Source: Dioszegia crocea
Taxonomy: Eukaryota; Basidiomycota; Tremellomycetes; Tremellales; Bulleribasidiaceae
Length of the DNA: 64,000 nt
Direction of reading: 5' to 3'
NCBI GenBank assembly: GCA_001600615.1
Contig: BCKK01000010.1
Location: 442,817-506,816 of the forward strand
In this document: piece by piece, positions 24,181 through 34,449 of the stretch
How positions within the stretch are numbered: position 1 is the first letter of the stretch
Layout of the letters: every line of letters begins with the position of its first letter
Position numbers and translations under genes: made by a program
The notes under the pieces: model-generated
Told to the model about the DNA's origin: nothing
Seen by the model: only the letters and a program-made list of their open reading frames with translations
Databases searched by the model: none

Positions 24181-24620
24181 GACCATCAATATACCACCGA
24201 GGCTTTCGTGAACAGAGATGTGATGTGCGGTCGGGTTGGGTCGGAAACCCCCAGTTGAGATATTGCTGTGAACAGGTGAACTCGATTCGTCCATTCACAG
24301 ATGACCTGTATGAATATGTATCCGTCCACTTGTCGTGCTCGTGTGCTAGTTCTCCGGACAAGGAAGGGGTCATTCCATCTAGGCCTACCAGACAAGCTAA
24401 ATTCGCGCTGAAAGGCACGCCTCCTGTCATCTCCTCTGTCGGCGCCTCAGCAGATCTGACGACGGTCAATGGGGGCGGATCTCGAGTTCTAGACTAGATT
24501 GACTCATATTGCCTGAGAGCTCACCACGACCGACAGACGTGTGGCACTCACACTCCAGCCCTCCCTTTATCGGGACCTCCACCGCATACCCCATAATCTC
24601 AAAGGATAGCCTGCAATACG
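24181..24620. other. Intergenic region left of the hAT insertion
   Basis: About 440 bp of 3' flank of the F-box-like gene runs up to the target-site duplication. No supported coding sequence was seen. Confidence 0.4.
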
Positions 24621-24628
24621 GTTGAGAG
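24621..24628. repeat. Left 8-bp target-site duplication of the hAT element
   Basis: GTTGAGAG lies immediately before the left terminal repeat and matches 29270-29277 exactly. Eight bases is the length expected for hAT insertion. Confidence 0.9.
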
Positions 24629-24643
24629 TAATGTTTACCATTA
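24629..24643 (+). repeat. Left terminal inverted repeat of hAT
   Basis: TAATGTTTACCATTA pairs with the right end with one mismatch (T/C at position 4). Confidence 0.9.
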
Positions 24644-24800
24644 TTATTTTATTTACTTAATAATAGTAGGGGGAAGGGTGGGGGTCTATAATAATAGTAT
24701 AGTAAATAGTAGTCCCAGCCTGCTATTATTATCCATAATATAGTAGGAATCAGGACGAGTATTAGTATTTTATTAATATTAGTGCTGATATATTAGAATA
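24644..24800. repeat. Left AT-rich subterminal region with repeated AATAATAGTA motifs
   Basis: Several AATAATAGTA or TATTATTA-like motifs occur in both orientations, a pattern typical of hAT transposase-binding subterminal repeats. The right end (29060-29254) shows the same composition. Confidence 0.7.
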
Positions 24801-24904
24801 GTAAGACCAGATGGTGAGGACCCCGCACCAGGAGCAGAAGGACCGAATCATTGATCACGCCGCGTATCCTCTCCCTGCTACAGACGGCTGCCTACTCACT
24901 GCCC

Positions 24905-24999
24905 AGCCATCCTCGCCCAGGATTGATTACCTTGGAGATGTCGACCAAGCGATCAAAGATATCGGCGAAATCGCCCGGCGCCTCGCTCCCGTNCAAGCA
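24905..24999 (+). repeat. Inverted partial duplication of a transposase segment
   Basis: This plus-strand stretch reads DYLGDVDQAIKDIGEIARRLAP and is the inverted copy of about 25715-25804, which lies inside the transposase coding region. Similarity is high, with a 4-base indel and a few substitutions, and ends at the ambiguous base 24993. It lies outside the transposase frame. Confidence 0.8.
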
Positions 25000-25011
25000 A
25001 CGCCTATGCCC

Positions 25012-28000
25012 CTAGTTGCCCTCCATATCGTACCCCTCTGCCGCCCATACCCCAACCGAGGCCTGAGCCATCAGGTTCTCCGCCCCCAGCCTGCCTCGCT
25101 TGTGCCCGTATACGTTTCCGCACAACGAGAACAGCCGCTCCACCCCGGCTGACGAGACTGGTAAGGCGAGCACATCTCGAGCAAGCAAGACTAGAGCGTC
25201 AAACCCAGGATGCGCCTTGCCGAATCGGGCCCAATATCGATCAACGGGTTCCGGCTTGATGTCGGTGGACGTACTGGCCATTGACGGGACATCCTCGTTG
25301 TAGGCCGCCCAGAGATCGACAGGGACCGGAGCCACTGCTGGCTTACCCTTGAACCGGGCGAAAGCCTTCTGCGTAGGAAAGGGTTCTGTGGATAGGGAAG
25401 ACGAAATGCTTGCGGAAGACTGGGAGCGCGAGAGGGAGTGGGGGTCGTCGGGCACCCGGGTGTTCTTGGCGAGGCGAGCGGAAATAAATTTGAGGATCGC
25501 AGGCAGGCGTGTGGTCTTGCCATGGTAGTTCAATAGATCCTCCAGGCCTAACTGACGTCGATCCGGATCGAGCACTGACTCATTAGCACATGTCCCACAC
25601 CCTGATGCTGTACTGCACCTTGCAAGACTCACTGAACGCGACGCATAGCCAATCGTTGTCCAAAGCCTTCATAAGATACTTCTCCAACTTCGCTATCGCT
25701 GCATTGCAGCTAGCTGCTCGGACGGGAGCGAGGCGCCGAGCAATTTCGCCGATATCTTTGATCGCTTGGTCGACATCTGCGAGGTAATCATGGGCGAGGA
25801 TGGCTTCGGCAGAATACTTTTTGGTCAGGCGTAGGAAGATCTGTAANACCAAAACGATGTCGTGCAAGGCGCGGAACGTGTCCGAGGTGAATTTCGGGCA
25901 GCCCTTGAGGTCTTTGTACCTTTGAGCCGAGGTAAACGCGAGGACAGTCTGTACCTTCAGCGGCGCCCTTGGGGATTATAGACCAGTCTCGACAACGGGC
26001 CACAGCTTACCTTCTCGATTTTCAAACACCTTTCCACAGCTATACACTTCGAATCCCAACGTGTAACCACATCCACCAGCGGTAGGAGACGTCCAAGGCC
26101 TGGCTCGACCTTGGCACCAATGTCGCGGAAATGTTCCATACGCTGAGGGCTGTGATGGACAAATCGGCCGAGATTGTGGACCTGCACGTCAGATTGTGGA
26201 CAGGCAATCCTGCATGCCGAACTGGACTGACCATTCCGAGCGGTGAGGCATCGTGTCGCTTCCGTCTGGCTGCTTTACTCAGATTACCCGTCGCGCCGTC
26301 GTCCAAATCGGTGCCCGACTCCGAGCTGCTGTCTCCATCACTCAGGCCACTCCAAGTACTCGCTGCATCCTCCGCGTCCGCGTCCGCCTCTGCTGAATCC
26401 CCCTGCTCCTCGGCACATTCGTCGTCGGTCTCCTCCTGCGCAGGAAATGTCGCTCCTGCAGACGCCCCGATGACCTTATCTTCGTCAACCTGACTGTCCA
26501 GTTCGCCCAGCATAGTGACTGCGAAGGTGGGAAGATCGGGATGCGGAGCGAGCGGGTAGTCGTCAATACTGAGGAGAGTTTCGAGCTTGATGTAGGCTAA
26601 AGCAGCGAGGTTTGTCGTATGAGTCCTGGAACATCAGTTACAGTAAATCATAGCGCCGCTCATTCCCTTGGTTGTCTCACCCGCAGCCAACCAGATCCTT
26701 CGCATTGACGGGAATATTGTCTTTGATAGAGAGGAGGTGTGAGAGTTGTTCGGCGGAAGTGACATTGTTGCTCGCATTATCAGCAGTACCTGTAGAGTCA
26801 GATCTACTAACATGCACCTAGAGTGAAACACGGACCTGGTCCGATCTTGTGAAGAATGTCGAGGCGTTTGAAGAGTTTGTATAATGCGGTTCCCATCCTC
26901 ACACCAGTATGTTTACCCTTAAGCTCCTAAAAAATCAATTACAGCCTGGATTGACGTACCTTCAGCCTCAACAGTCCTTTCTGGCGCTTGAAATTCTCAT
27001 CTAGATTGTACCCCATCACACCCATCACCGAAGCGCTCCTGCTCGCGGTCGACCAGACATCGTACGCGTAGTGTATGACGCTGTCCATAGTCTAGATGGT
27101 CAACGTAGGACTACCATTTACTCACCTTAAGCCGTTCAATGAGCTGCTCACNCGCGCGCTGATACATTGCCTTGAGATGTCGGACCATTGTTGAGACAGA
27201 GGGCATCGTAGCTGACGGCTCGAGGTAATGCACGAGTTTCTGAATCGACACTGATCGAACGATGTGAAAAGGTCTAGCGTCCGTGTTGACCCATACGGCG
27301 ACTTTTCGTATGAAATGTTTCTGCGAGAACTGTTTGACGATTCCGCCCGTTTTGCCAACGGTGGGTTGGTCCGGGTCGACTAGGCCTGGCTTCGATCCTG
27401 GAGCGCCGGCAAGAGACGCTTTGAATCTCCCCTTGCAGGTAGTATGTGCGTGCGAGGTGAGATTGCTGCTTGTGTGCGCCTTATATTCCTTTCTGTATCT
27501 GCATCAGCGCCGTCCTTCGTTCATCGGAAGTTTCTACCACTCACTTGCAGTGGAGGCACCTATAGCGCATCATCTTTTCATTGGGATGATCGGGGACTGG
27601 TCTGCCCGGCTGTCGTTCAGCACGGTCCCACATCTTGGCTGGATGTAATAGACGTACCTCGAAATATTTTAAAACCTCCGGGTCTCCTTTGATGCTGTCG
27701 CCCTTCTTCGTTTTCGGCACTTTGGTCACTTCAGGCTTGGCGGCTGGCCCCTCGGACAATAGCTTGGGCTCGTCATCAGAATCTTCCCCTTCTTCCTCGC
27801 CTTCATCCTGAGAACGTCAGCCGAGATGCTACATTTTGCTACACGCGTGTCCATTGAACACTCACCTCGCTCCGGATCACTTTCGCCCGTTTCTTTGGTA
27901 TCTTGCCGCCTCCATTCTGCTTCGACTTCCCAGCGCCATGTGAGGTCGAGCGCGACCGCTGACTGTTTCCTCCGGGCTTGCGCTTGCGCGGCAGCACGGC

Positions 28001-28824
28001 AGGAGACTCAGAGGCAGACTCGGATGCGGACTCGGATGCGGACCCGGATGCCGACTCTAACCCAGACTCTTCGCGCAAGAACTGCCAGGTCAGCACACAG
28101 TTTGACTAGCGGCAGGATCAAGTTTACTTGGCTGCCAGCCGGGATGTCGGATGGTTCCTGCGTACCGCCTCTGCTTCTCGAGGGCGATCTCGAGGGCGAC
28201 CTCGAGGACGGCTTCAGCATTCGACCGGATCTGGACAGCGGTACAGCCAGCCCTCGTTCTCTCGGCTTGTCTTCGTTGTATCTGATTATAAACTTGGCGC
28301 CACCAATGCTCACAGCTTCTGCAATTGCGCGAAAATACTGTCGATCCACAAATCGACCAGTTGCATGTCCTCCTTGTCGTCCTTCAACTGTAGGTAGCAT
28401 GACCTCACGTCTAGCATGAGCTTGTTCATGTGATCGCCTCGGGCCCAGATACTCCAATGAGGATCGGCCCTCAGACCAAAACAAAGTTCGAGGGCGTGAT
28501 TCATGCAATTCGCTTTGGTATCGTATTTTTCGATTTCGCTGTTGGAAAATCTCGACGAGAAAGTGTATTGGGCTGGGTGGCCATGGTAGTTGAGGCAAGC
28601 TCTGCCGAGGCCATCCCACTGTCGATAATCCGGCAGCTTATTCGCAGGCATGGTGACCATNTACGCGACGATTTGATCGATCGCAGGGTCGCCCTAACAG
28701 ATCAGCCGGTTCCAGGAAGACGAGAAGGCAAACTCACTTCCTTGACGTCCTTGACTTTAAACTTCCGGCGACCGCCCGACCTTTCAGGCGTCACCTCTCC
28801 GCCTATCGGTCTGTATCTAGACAT
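25012..28824 (-). CDS. hAT transposase with BED zinc finger
   Basis: The minus-strand exons begin at MSRYRPIGG (28824). First comes a region with WDGLGRACLNYHG, then a Ser/Glu repeat region and basic stretch. A BED-type finger follows: YRCLHCKKEY...SNLTSHAHTTCKG. The catalytic domain shows the first Asp in YAYDVWS, the second Asp in TADNASNN, a CGTHTTNL motif (CxxHxxNL class), VVTRWDSK, and the C-terminal dimerisation block (YWARFGKAHPGFDALVLLARDVL, then SSAGVERLFS with the catalytic Glu). Introns of 45-60 nt separate the exons. The frame shifts once near 26171-26201 at an 11-base direct repeat: either a 20-nt tandem duplication has broken the gene or an implausibly short intron is removed. 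Three ambiguous bases fall in coding exons (25847, 27152 and 28661). It should cut and join the element's own ends; current activity is uncertain. Confidence 0.85.
26171..26201. repeat. 11-base direct repeat (20-nt duplicated unit) in transposase
   Basis: AGATTGTGGAC occurs at 26171-26181 and 26191-26201 with nine bases between. The 20-nt unit shifts the transposase frame; without one copy, the frame is continuous. Confidence 0.85.
28015..28070. repeat. 12-bp tandem repeat coding Ser-Glu-Ser-Ala units
   Basis: Imperfect GACTCGGATGCG units repeat four to five times and translate on the minus strand to SESASESASES. It lies inside the transposase N-terminal linker. Confidence 0.7.
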
Positions 28825-29059
28825 GTCTGTGATCCAGTGTGTATAAATATGTGGTTTAGACAAGGAAGGTGTACCGATCTGCTTCGCAGGCGGAACGACT
28901 CGTTCGAGCGGGCGAGCACAATTTCGCCGCGGACTTAGCTGGTGTGGCAGTCGCCATGTTGGGGTCAAATGTATGCATCTCATAGACAGCGTGCTACGAG
29001 GGTAGGCAATGTAGACGGACGATCTGGTAGCATGCAGAGCACCTTGGNGGTGCCTCCAG

Positions 29060-29254
29060 GCCAATTAATAGGCAGTTATGCCTATTATGCGGTATTATAT
29101 CCCGTAATATTTACTAAATAATAATAGTCGGGCCCGACGGCCGGACCCGATAATATTAGTATAGTAATAGTACAGCGTGTGGCTACTATATTTAATAATA
29201 GTAGAGGTCACCCTACTATTACTATTTTAGCTACTATAATAGACAGACGCATAT
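29060..29254. repeat. Right AT-rich subterminal region of hAT
   Basis: TAATAATAG and TACTATTA motifs recur in both orientations around a short GC-rich palindromic stretch (GGGCCCGACGGCCGGACCC, about 29131-29150). The composition matches the left end. Confidence 0.7.
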
Positions 29255-29269
29255 TAATGGTAAACGTTA
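29255..29269 (-). repeat. Right terminal inverted repeat of hAT
   Basis: The plus strand reads TAATGGTAAACGTTA, the inverted partner of 24629-24643 with one mismatch. Confidence 0.9.
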
Positions 29270-29277
29270 GTTGAGAG
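29270..29277. repeat. Right 8-bp target-site duplication of the hAT element
   Basis: GTTGAGAG follows the right terminal repeat and is identical to 24621-24628. Confidence 0.9.
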
Positions 29278-29460
29278 ACAGCTTGTATCCAGGCTTGTTG
29301 ACTTATGTCGCCACTCTCCTCTTCTCATTCACTAGCACCTACCTCTTGCCTCTCACGCAACCTATCTTAACACCCAGGCCCAGATCAATCTCGTTTCGTT
29401 TGCACCTTCATTTTCCTTAGCTCCCTTCTTACCTGAAGAACTTCTTCAAGCACAGCCAGA

Positions 29461-30316
29461 ATGAGTGTAAGTCCAGTCATGACTTATACGGTCACCAACC
29501 GAGAACGCAGCTAACCCTCAGGCCTCAAAGGCTGGCCACCGAGGAGGCATGCAGGACTCGATCATCAAGTGTAAAGGCACGGATGATTCCCTCAACATCA
29601 CCGTCATCTTCGGCAGCCCCGAAGAGTTTTACGATCCGCAGAGCCAGACCCGACAGAGACTGCTCGGCCTTCACCTTGCTGACCCCGGCTGTGGCTCCTC
29701 ATCACAGGTGTTGCATGCCCCGGTCGATTCCCTCGCTTCAAGAACCCTCCCTCCATGTCCTTGGGAATTGCTTGACACAGTGACGGGATCGACGATCTTT
29801 TTGGCGCAAGATCCCTTGGGAGATCGTCGACAGTTTACCATCTGTCTCCCCTATCCAGCTGACCCATCTGGTACGGGCAAACATCACTTCTACGTGGGGA
29901 ACAGCTGGAATGAGGGGGGTAACAACGGCGGCACCGACCCGGCGAGAGACAAAGCGAAGCTACGTTTGACCAACGTCGCCATTGCCTCGCTTTACAGCAG
30001 TTTACTGAAGTACGGTGAGAAGTCCGACGCTACTTGCACTGTGGTCCACTTGGCAAATACCCTGCCCTCCTCCACTCCAGCCGAAAAATTCGAGGAAAAC
30101 GTGAGCTACTTTCGTTCCATGGTCGAGCAAGGGCTTGAGCTGTCCATCAAGCTCGAATCCTCGCATCTGTCGACGAGCCAACTCGGGACCGACACGGCCC
30201 ACAGAGTTGAGTACGTCAAGAACCATCTCAAATTCATGACGGCGGCAGAATTCGTTGATACAGAGGCTGCCACAATTCTGATGGAGGGTTTGGAAGGTGT
30301 CCAACGAGCACGGTGA
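29461..30316 (+). CDS. F-box-family gene 3, lacking the N-terminal F-box-like part
   Basis: A two-codon first exon (ATG AGT, 29461-29466) is followed by a 55-nt intron and one long exon from 29522. The product is about 267 residues. After a short linker it starts directly at the family core: ITVIFGSPEEFYDP matches LVAICGTPEKLHSV of the gene at 23076. Then STIFLAQDPLGDRRQFTICLP matches STVVLTGAHSTDPKQFSVGIP, HFYVGNSWNEG matches HVFVGSLSDYG, and CTVVHLANTLPSS matches CTVVGVQNAFSST. The LPxE-type F-box-like segment of its relatives is absent. It is the right member of the tandem pair split by the hAT element, 184 bp from the right target-site duplication. It may compete with or regulate full-length members; that is inference. 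No known domain is recognised. Confidence 0.72.
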
Positions 30317-30732
30317 CTGTGGGACGCCTTGGAGATGGTAAGGAGTTAAAGTTTTCTGACGTCGATTGAGAGGGATGTGATTATTTGGGGATTCCATCGA
30401 GGGAAGTTTTGGTCCGTATTTGTGCCTATCCATATTCGCCTGTATTGCTGTTTATAGAGCATGTGCTTTGATATCACAAGGACACACTGGTCGCAAGCAC
30501 GTAACGTCTACTATCGAAAAATGGTCCTGACCTGGATCAGTACATATCAGCTCATCGGGCCCGCAGCTCATCGGGTCCTCAGGTACTGAGACTAAGCAAC
30601 CCGGACTAGTCAGTTTCTGCGAATGAGCAAGTTGAGGTACAGGCATTGTCGCTAAGCGCGGGAGCGCGGGGAGCATCCTCTTCACACAAAGATATCCCTT
30701 GTACTTCATACTGCTCCAACATACTCTACCCC
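30317..30732. other. Convergent intergenic region
   Basis: The 3' ends of the F-box-family gene 3 (+) and NAA15 (-) meet here. A minus-strand frame at 30452-30709 shows no family motif. Nothing else is supported. Confidence 0.4.
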
Positions 30733-33700
30733 TTACACATCCGCTTTGACCCCATTCGCCTGCCCCGCCTCCCCTCCCTCAGCCTTCCCAGCGCCCACCT
30801 CGCCCTTAGCTTTAAAAGCACTAGCCAGCGGTACCCTCCCCTTACATTTCCCCTTAAACACCTCAAGCTCATCCTCGTTCCCTCCAATCTTCCCAATCAA
30901 CGCCAAGGCCTCCGACATAGCCTCGACCGAAGGCGCCACATCGGCCTGTGTCATTCCTTCCAAGATCGCAATAACCTCTTTCCGATCCGATTCGGCTAAA
31001 GGGCCAACCTTCTTCGTTTCGCCTGAAGAACCGGAGAGGATGGCGAGGAGTCCCTGGGCCGTACCGAGGATATGTGCCGGTGAGCTTTTGTGCCGAGTGA
31101 GAAATTCTGCATTGAAGCGTTTGGGGTCGGAAGATATTGTGGAGAGGATAGGGAGTCGGTTTGTGAATGCTGTTTTTAGCGCGTCGGGGATTGTGATGGA
31201 TGTTGATACTGTTCATATCAGCTTTGGTATCTCATGTGATTCATTCAAGAAGTGAGGGTACGTGACTTACAGGCTTGCTGGAAGATGATGAGTTGTCGAT
31301 GCAGCTTAGCGTCCTCTGGATCCAGAGTGTAAGCCGCCAGTAGGCATTTGAAAGCAGCAGGCCAACGTTCTGCTCCATCAGCTCAAATCTCAGCTTCCCG
31401 AAATTCCAGCTCACGTCTTCTTGACTCAATCTCAAACCCTGCAGTCCAAGTTTCAACGCGCTCAGCAGCCATAGTTTCCAATGGTAACCACAGCTTATAG
31501 GCATCTTCCAGTGGCTTTTCAGTCTTGAGAAGTAATTCGCCCGTTGGGTCAGGATCAGGAGCGGGTGCGTCCTCTTTCTTCGAATCACCAGCTGCGGCGG
31601 CGGCTACGTATGTCAGTCACCAAAATAAATATCTTAGGAGAGCAGAACATACCCTTCTTGGCTTTTTGATCTGCCTTTTGAGCCTTCTTGGCTGCTTTTT
31701 TACGCTCGGCTTCTTGTTCAGGCGCTGAAATCGTCAGGGTCCACGTTTCTCACAAGGGAAATGCTAAGCTTACTGATCACCTCTTCTGTCAAACTGGGAT
31801 CATCATGTATCGTAGTGTATACTTCAATGGCAGAGAGCGCTGCGTTGAAGTAGGCAGGATGTGATCTGAGCTGATCCTCATATCGCATCAATCTACAGTT
31901 CAGCGTCGGCAACTCAAAGTAGGAAAGAACGGATGAGGCCTACGAGAGATAGGTTGAGAATGTCATTCGGCGCAGACAATATCCGTGGAAATCATACTGA
32001 TCATCCTCGTAATCTTGGAATGTCTGACAATTAGCAAAGGCACCTGAATCAGACAGTGAATAAACGTACAGTCGCCGTAGCCTGATATCTCTTCAGAGCC
32101 ATCCCCAAATTTCCTAGTTGTCGATATGAATCTCCCTCTTCCTTCAAGAACCAAAGACATTGTAGATCCGTCAGATCAATGGTCGCATCAAGATCTTTCT
32201 GCTCAACATCAGTTGAGGCTCCACTCTGTCCTAGGGTGTGACGTACCTTTGTAAACATAGCCAACAGCTCCTCGGCCTTCTTGACATCTCCAGCCCTCAA
32301 CCAGTACTTTGCAGCTTTACCATTCAAGAATCGATCTTGCCCATCTAACAATCTAGCTTCTTCCATCGTTTCCGCCGCTCCTGCCGCGTCTCCGGCACGC
32401 TTTTGTATTTTGGCCTTGGCCATGTATAATTCGGGCAAAGTGGGTGTGTGTTTCAGAGCGATCTCAAGCAAGTCAAGTGCGCGTTTGAATGATGGGTTTG
32501 GGTGGAGTGGGTAGGCCAAGTGTAGAGCGAGGAAGTAGTACGCCCAAAGTAGAGTGGTAGGGGGTGCAATCGTGTCTGTTCTGTTAGGCCAGTATGGGGT
32601 CTCGACTCACCATCATCATGCAGACTGGCGTCTTTCTGTAATGACTCAATCACCTCCTCGACTATCTCTCCTACAGCTGCCATTTTCTCGGCATCGGTAT
32701 ACAGCGATTTGATATCCACAAAGAGTGATGGGATACCCTTTTCGAGCCCGTTAACAAGGTATGGCTTGACTCTATTCCGGAATTCGGCACCGGTAGATAA
32801 GGTCAGGGCCATACGTCGAGGAGCAGGTGATTTGGGGTAGGTCGTCGCGAATGTATCTAGCTCTTTGAGAATGTTGGCGATGGATTCCTCATCGGATGAT
32901 GTTGCTACAAGATCAGCTACGCCTTTTGCGACACGGTGGCATCAGCTAAAGACCCACTGATGTCTAACCCCTTTGTCCGCAGGAATCCTCGGTAATATTC
33001 CAAATTGTCCGGATTTTGCTTGATGAGCGATTGATATTCTGCCTCAGCATCCTCTATTCTCCCGAGCTTCACCAACATCTCCGCTGGAGATATCAGCAAG
33101 AATTACTCCATTTACCGAAAGCTAATAACTTACCCCTGAGTTGACTAGTCTCGCCCCGGGGACTCAACACCTTATCCCTGAACGCCTTCTCCAGCCTCCT
33201 CAATCCATCCGCATCCCTCCCCATCGTCATACACAATTTCACCACATTCAGCATTATCTGCGCCTTTTCCTGCGCTGACGCCCCGTCCACATTGACTATC
33301 CCCGACATCCCATCAAAGACATCTAGAGCTTCCTGATAATCTCCATTCAGCTGATGCGCCAACATCAGGCCAAGCCAGGACGAGCGTAGATTTGGGCGGA
33401 GGAGGAAGTAGTGATGTCGTTCTTGCACTGCAAGTGCGAATTGGCGCGTGTGGGTATATAAGGTGATGGAATCTCGAATGATGGGCAGATTGTCCTGTGA
33501 ATCAGAAATTATAGCTCGAAACACAAGGTATCACTCACCTTGTCCTGCTTCTGAGCCATAGCGAACGCCCTGGCAGCCTCGTCCCAGTCCTTCTTCCCCT
33601 TCGCCATGATACCCAGAACATGCCATGTCATGTGGCTCGTCATATCCTTCCTGACCGCCAATCTCGCCATTGCTTCGGCTTCATCCTGTTTGGGCTGAGA

Positions 33701-34167
33701 TGCAGCTGTTGGGGGTGCGGGCAGGGCCGAAAAGAGGTGTAGAGCCTTCAGCGAAAGCGTTTCTGATAAGTCAGCTCTGTAGCCATGTCAGACAGGTGTC
33801 CGGGCCGCGCAGCTCACCTCCGTGATTGGGAAACTTCTTCAAGATGGAATCGGCAATCTTGACACCCTTCTTGTACTGCTTGGCTTCAAATTGAACCTGA
33901 CGAGTTCAGCTCATACCTTTAACTCGCCGCGTTTCAGCTCTGACTGAACTCGGACTGAACTCGGCACTATCAGTGACCGAGCTCTCATTGCCAAGCTCTC
34001 TACCATTGCTCTGGCATGAACGCTGCTACCCGGAACAAGGTGTTGAAGCCGACCCCCACATACCGCCCGGACCGTAGCGCAACAATTTCACTGAGACTCA
34101 CCAAGAGCTCTTTGAAGAGTTTTGATTCCTTATCGGGAAGCGCGCGGTGTTTTAGGGCTTGAGACAT
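30733..34167 (-). CDS. NAA15: NatA N-terminal acetyltransferase auxiliary subunit (Naa15)
   Basis: Naa15 anchors the catalytic Naa10 to ribosomes for co-translational N-terminal acetylation. The start MSQALKHRALPDKESKLFKELL is typical of the family, and the TPR array follows: QYKKGVKIADSILKKFPNHGETLSLKAL, HMTWHVLGIMAKGKKDWDEAARAF, RSSWLGLMLAHQLNGDYQEALDVFDG and GRIEDAEAEYQSLIKQNPDN. Later exons hold more TPR-like helices (LLEIALKHTPTLPELYMAKAKI) and a Lys-rich stretch before the stop at 30733. More than ten short introns interrupt the gene. Its span and domain order match the usual 800-900 residue Naa15. The call is secure; individual exon borders are approximate. Confidence 0.9.
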
Positions 34168-34449
34168 CCTGCTCGTTCTCCTAGGCCGAGTCCTGAGCTG
34201 ATCTACCTGGCTATAGAGTTGAGTTGCAGGCTGTGTGTGATACGCAGGCGACAGATGATGAGTATAGAGGCCGTCGCCGGGAGATATTCGATTAATTCAT
34301 GGCTGACATATGAATTTCATTAGCTTTTGCCACCCAATATCTCCAAATCATTACAAAATCAATTCCATTAGAACCGCTTGATCCCCGGAACCTTCAAGCA
34401 TGTCAATAAAAAGTTGACACCCAAGCTCGACCACCATACCTTGACCATC

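Larger units (their letters stand above)
24629..29269 (-). mobile_element. hAT-superfamily DNA transposon, 4,641 bp, structurally complete
   Basis: Fifteen-base terminal inverted repeats flank the element: TAATGTTTACCATTA at 24629-24643 and the complement of TAACGTTTACCATTA at 29255-29269, 14 of 15 bases matching. An identical 8-bp duplication, GTTGAGAG, flanks both ends. Both subterminal regions are AT-rich and crowded with AATAATAGTA-like motifs, unlike the GC-balanced host sequence. The interior carries a minus-strand BED/hAT transposase with its catalytic residues visible. All five ambiguous bases seen in the window (24993, 25847, 27152, 28661 and 29048) fall inside the element, as expected if similar copies were merged during assembly. 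The perfect duplication suggests a fairly recent insertion. It separates two tandem F-box-like paralogs. Confidence 0.93.

Noticed and set aside
24811..25152. Plus-strand frame in the hAT left arm (DYLGDVDQAIKDIG)
   Set aside because: Its recognisable part is the inverted duplicate of a minus-strand transposase segment; it is not an independent gene.
27628..27651. 24-nt GT...AG segment in the transposase as an intron
   Set aside because: Its length is a multiple of three, it stays open, and it is shorter than any supported intron; simple coding is the easier reading.
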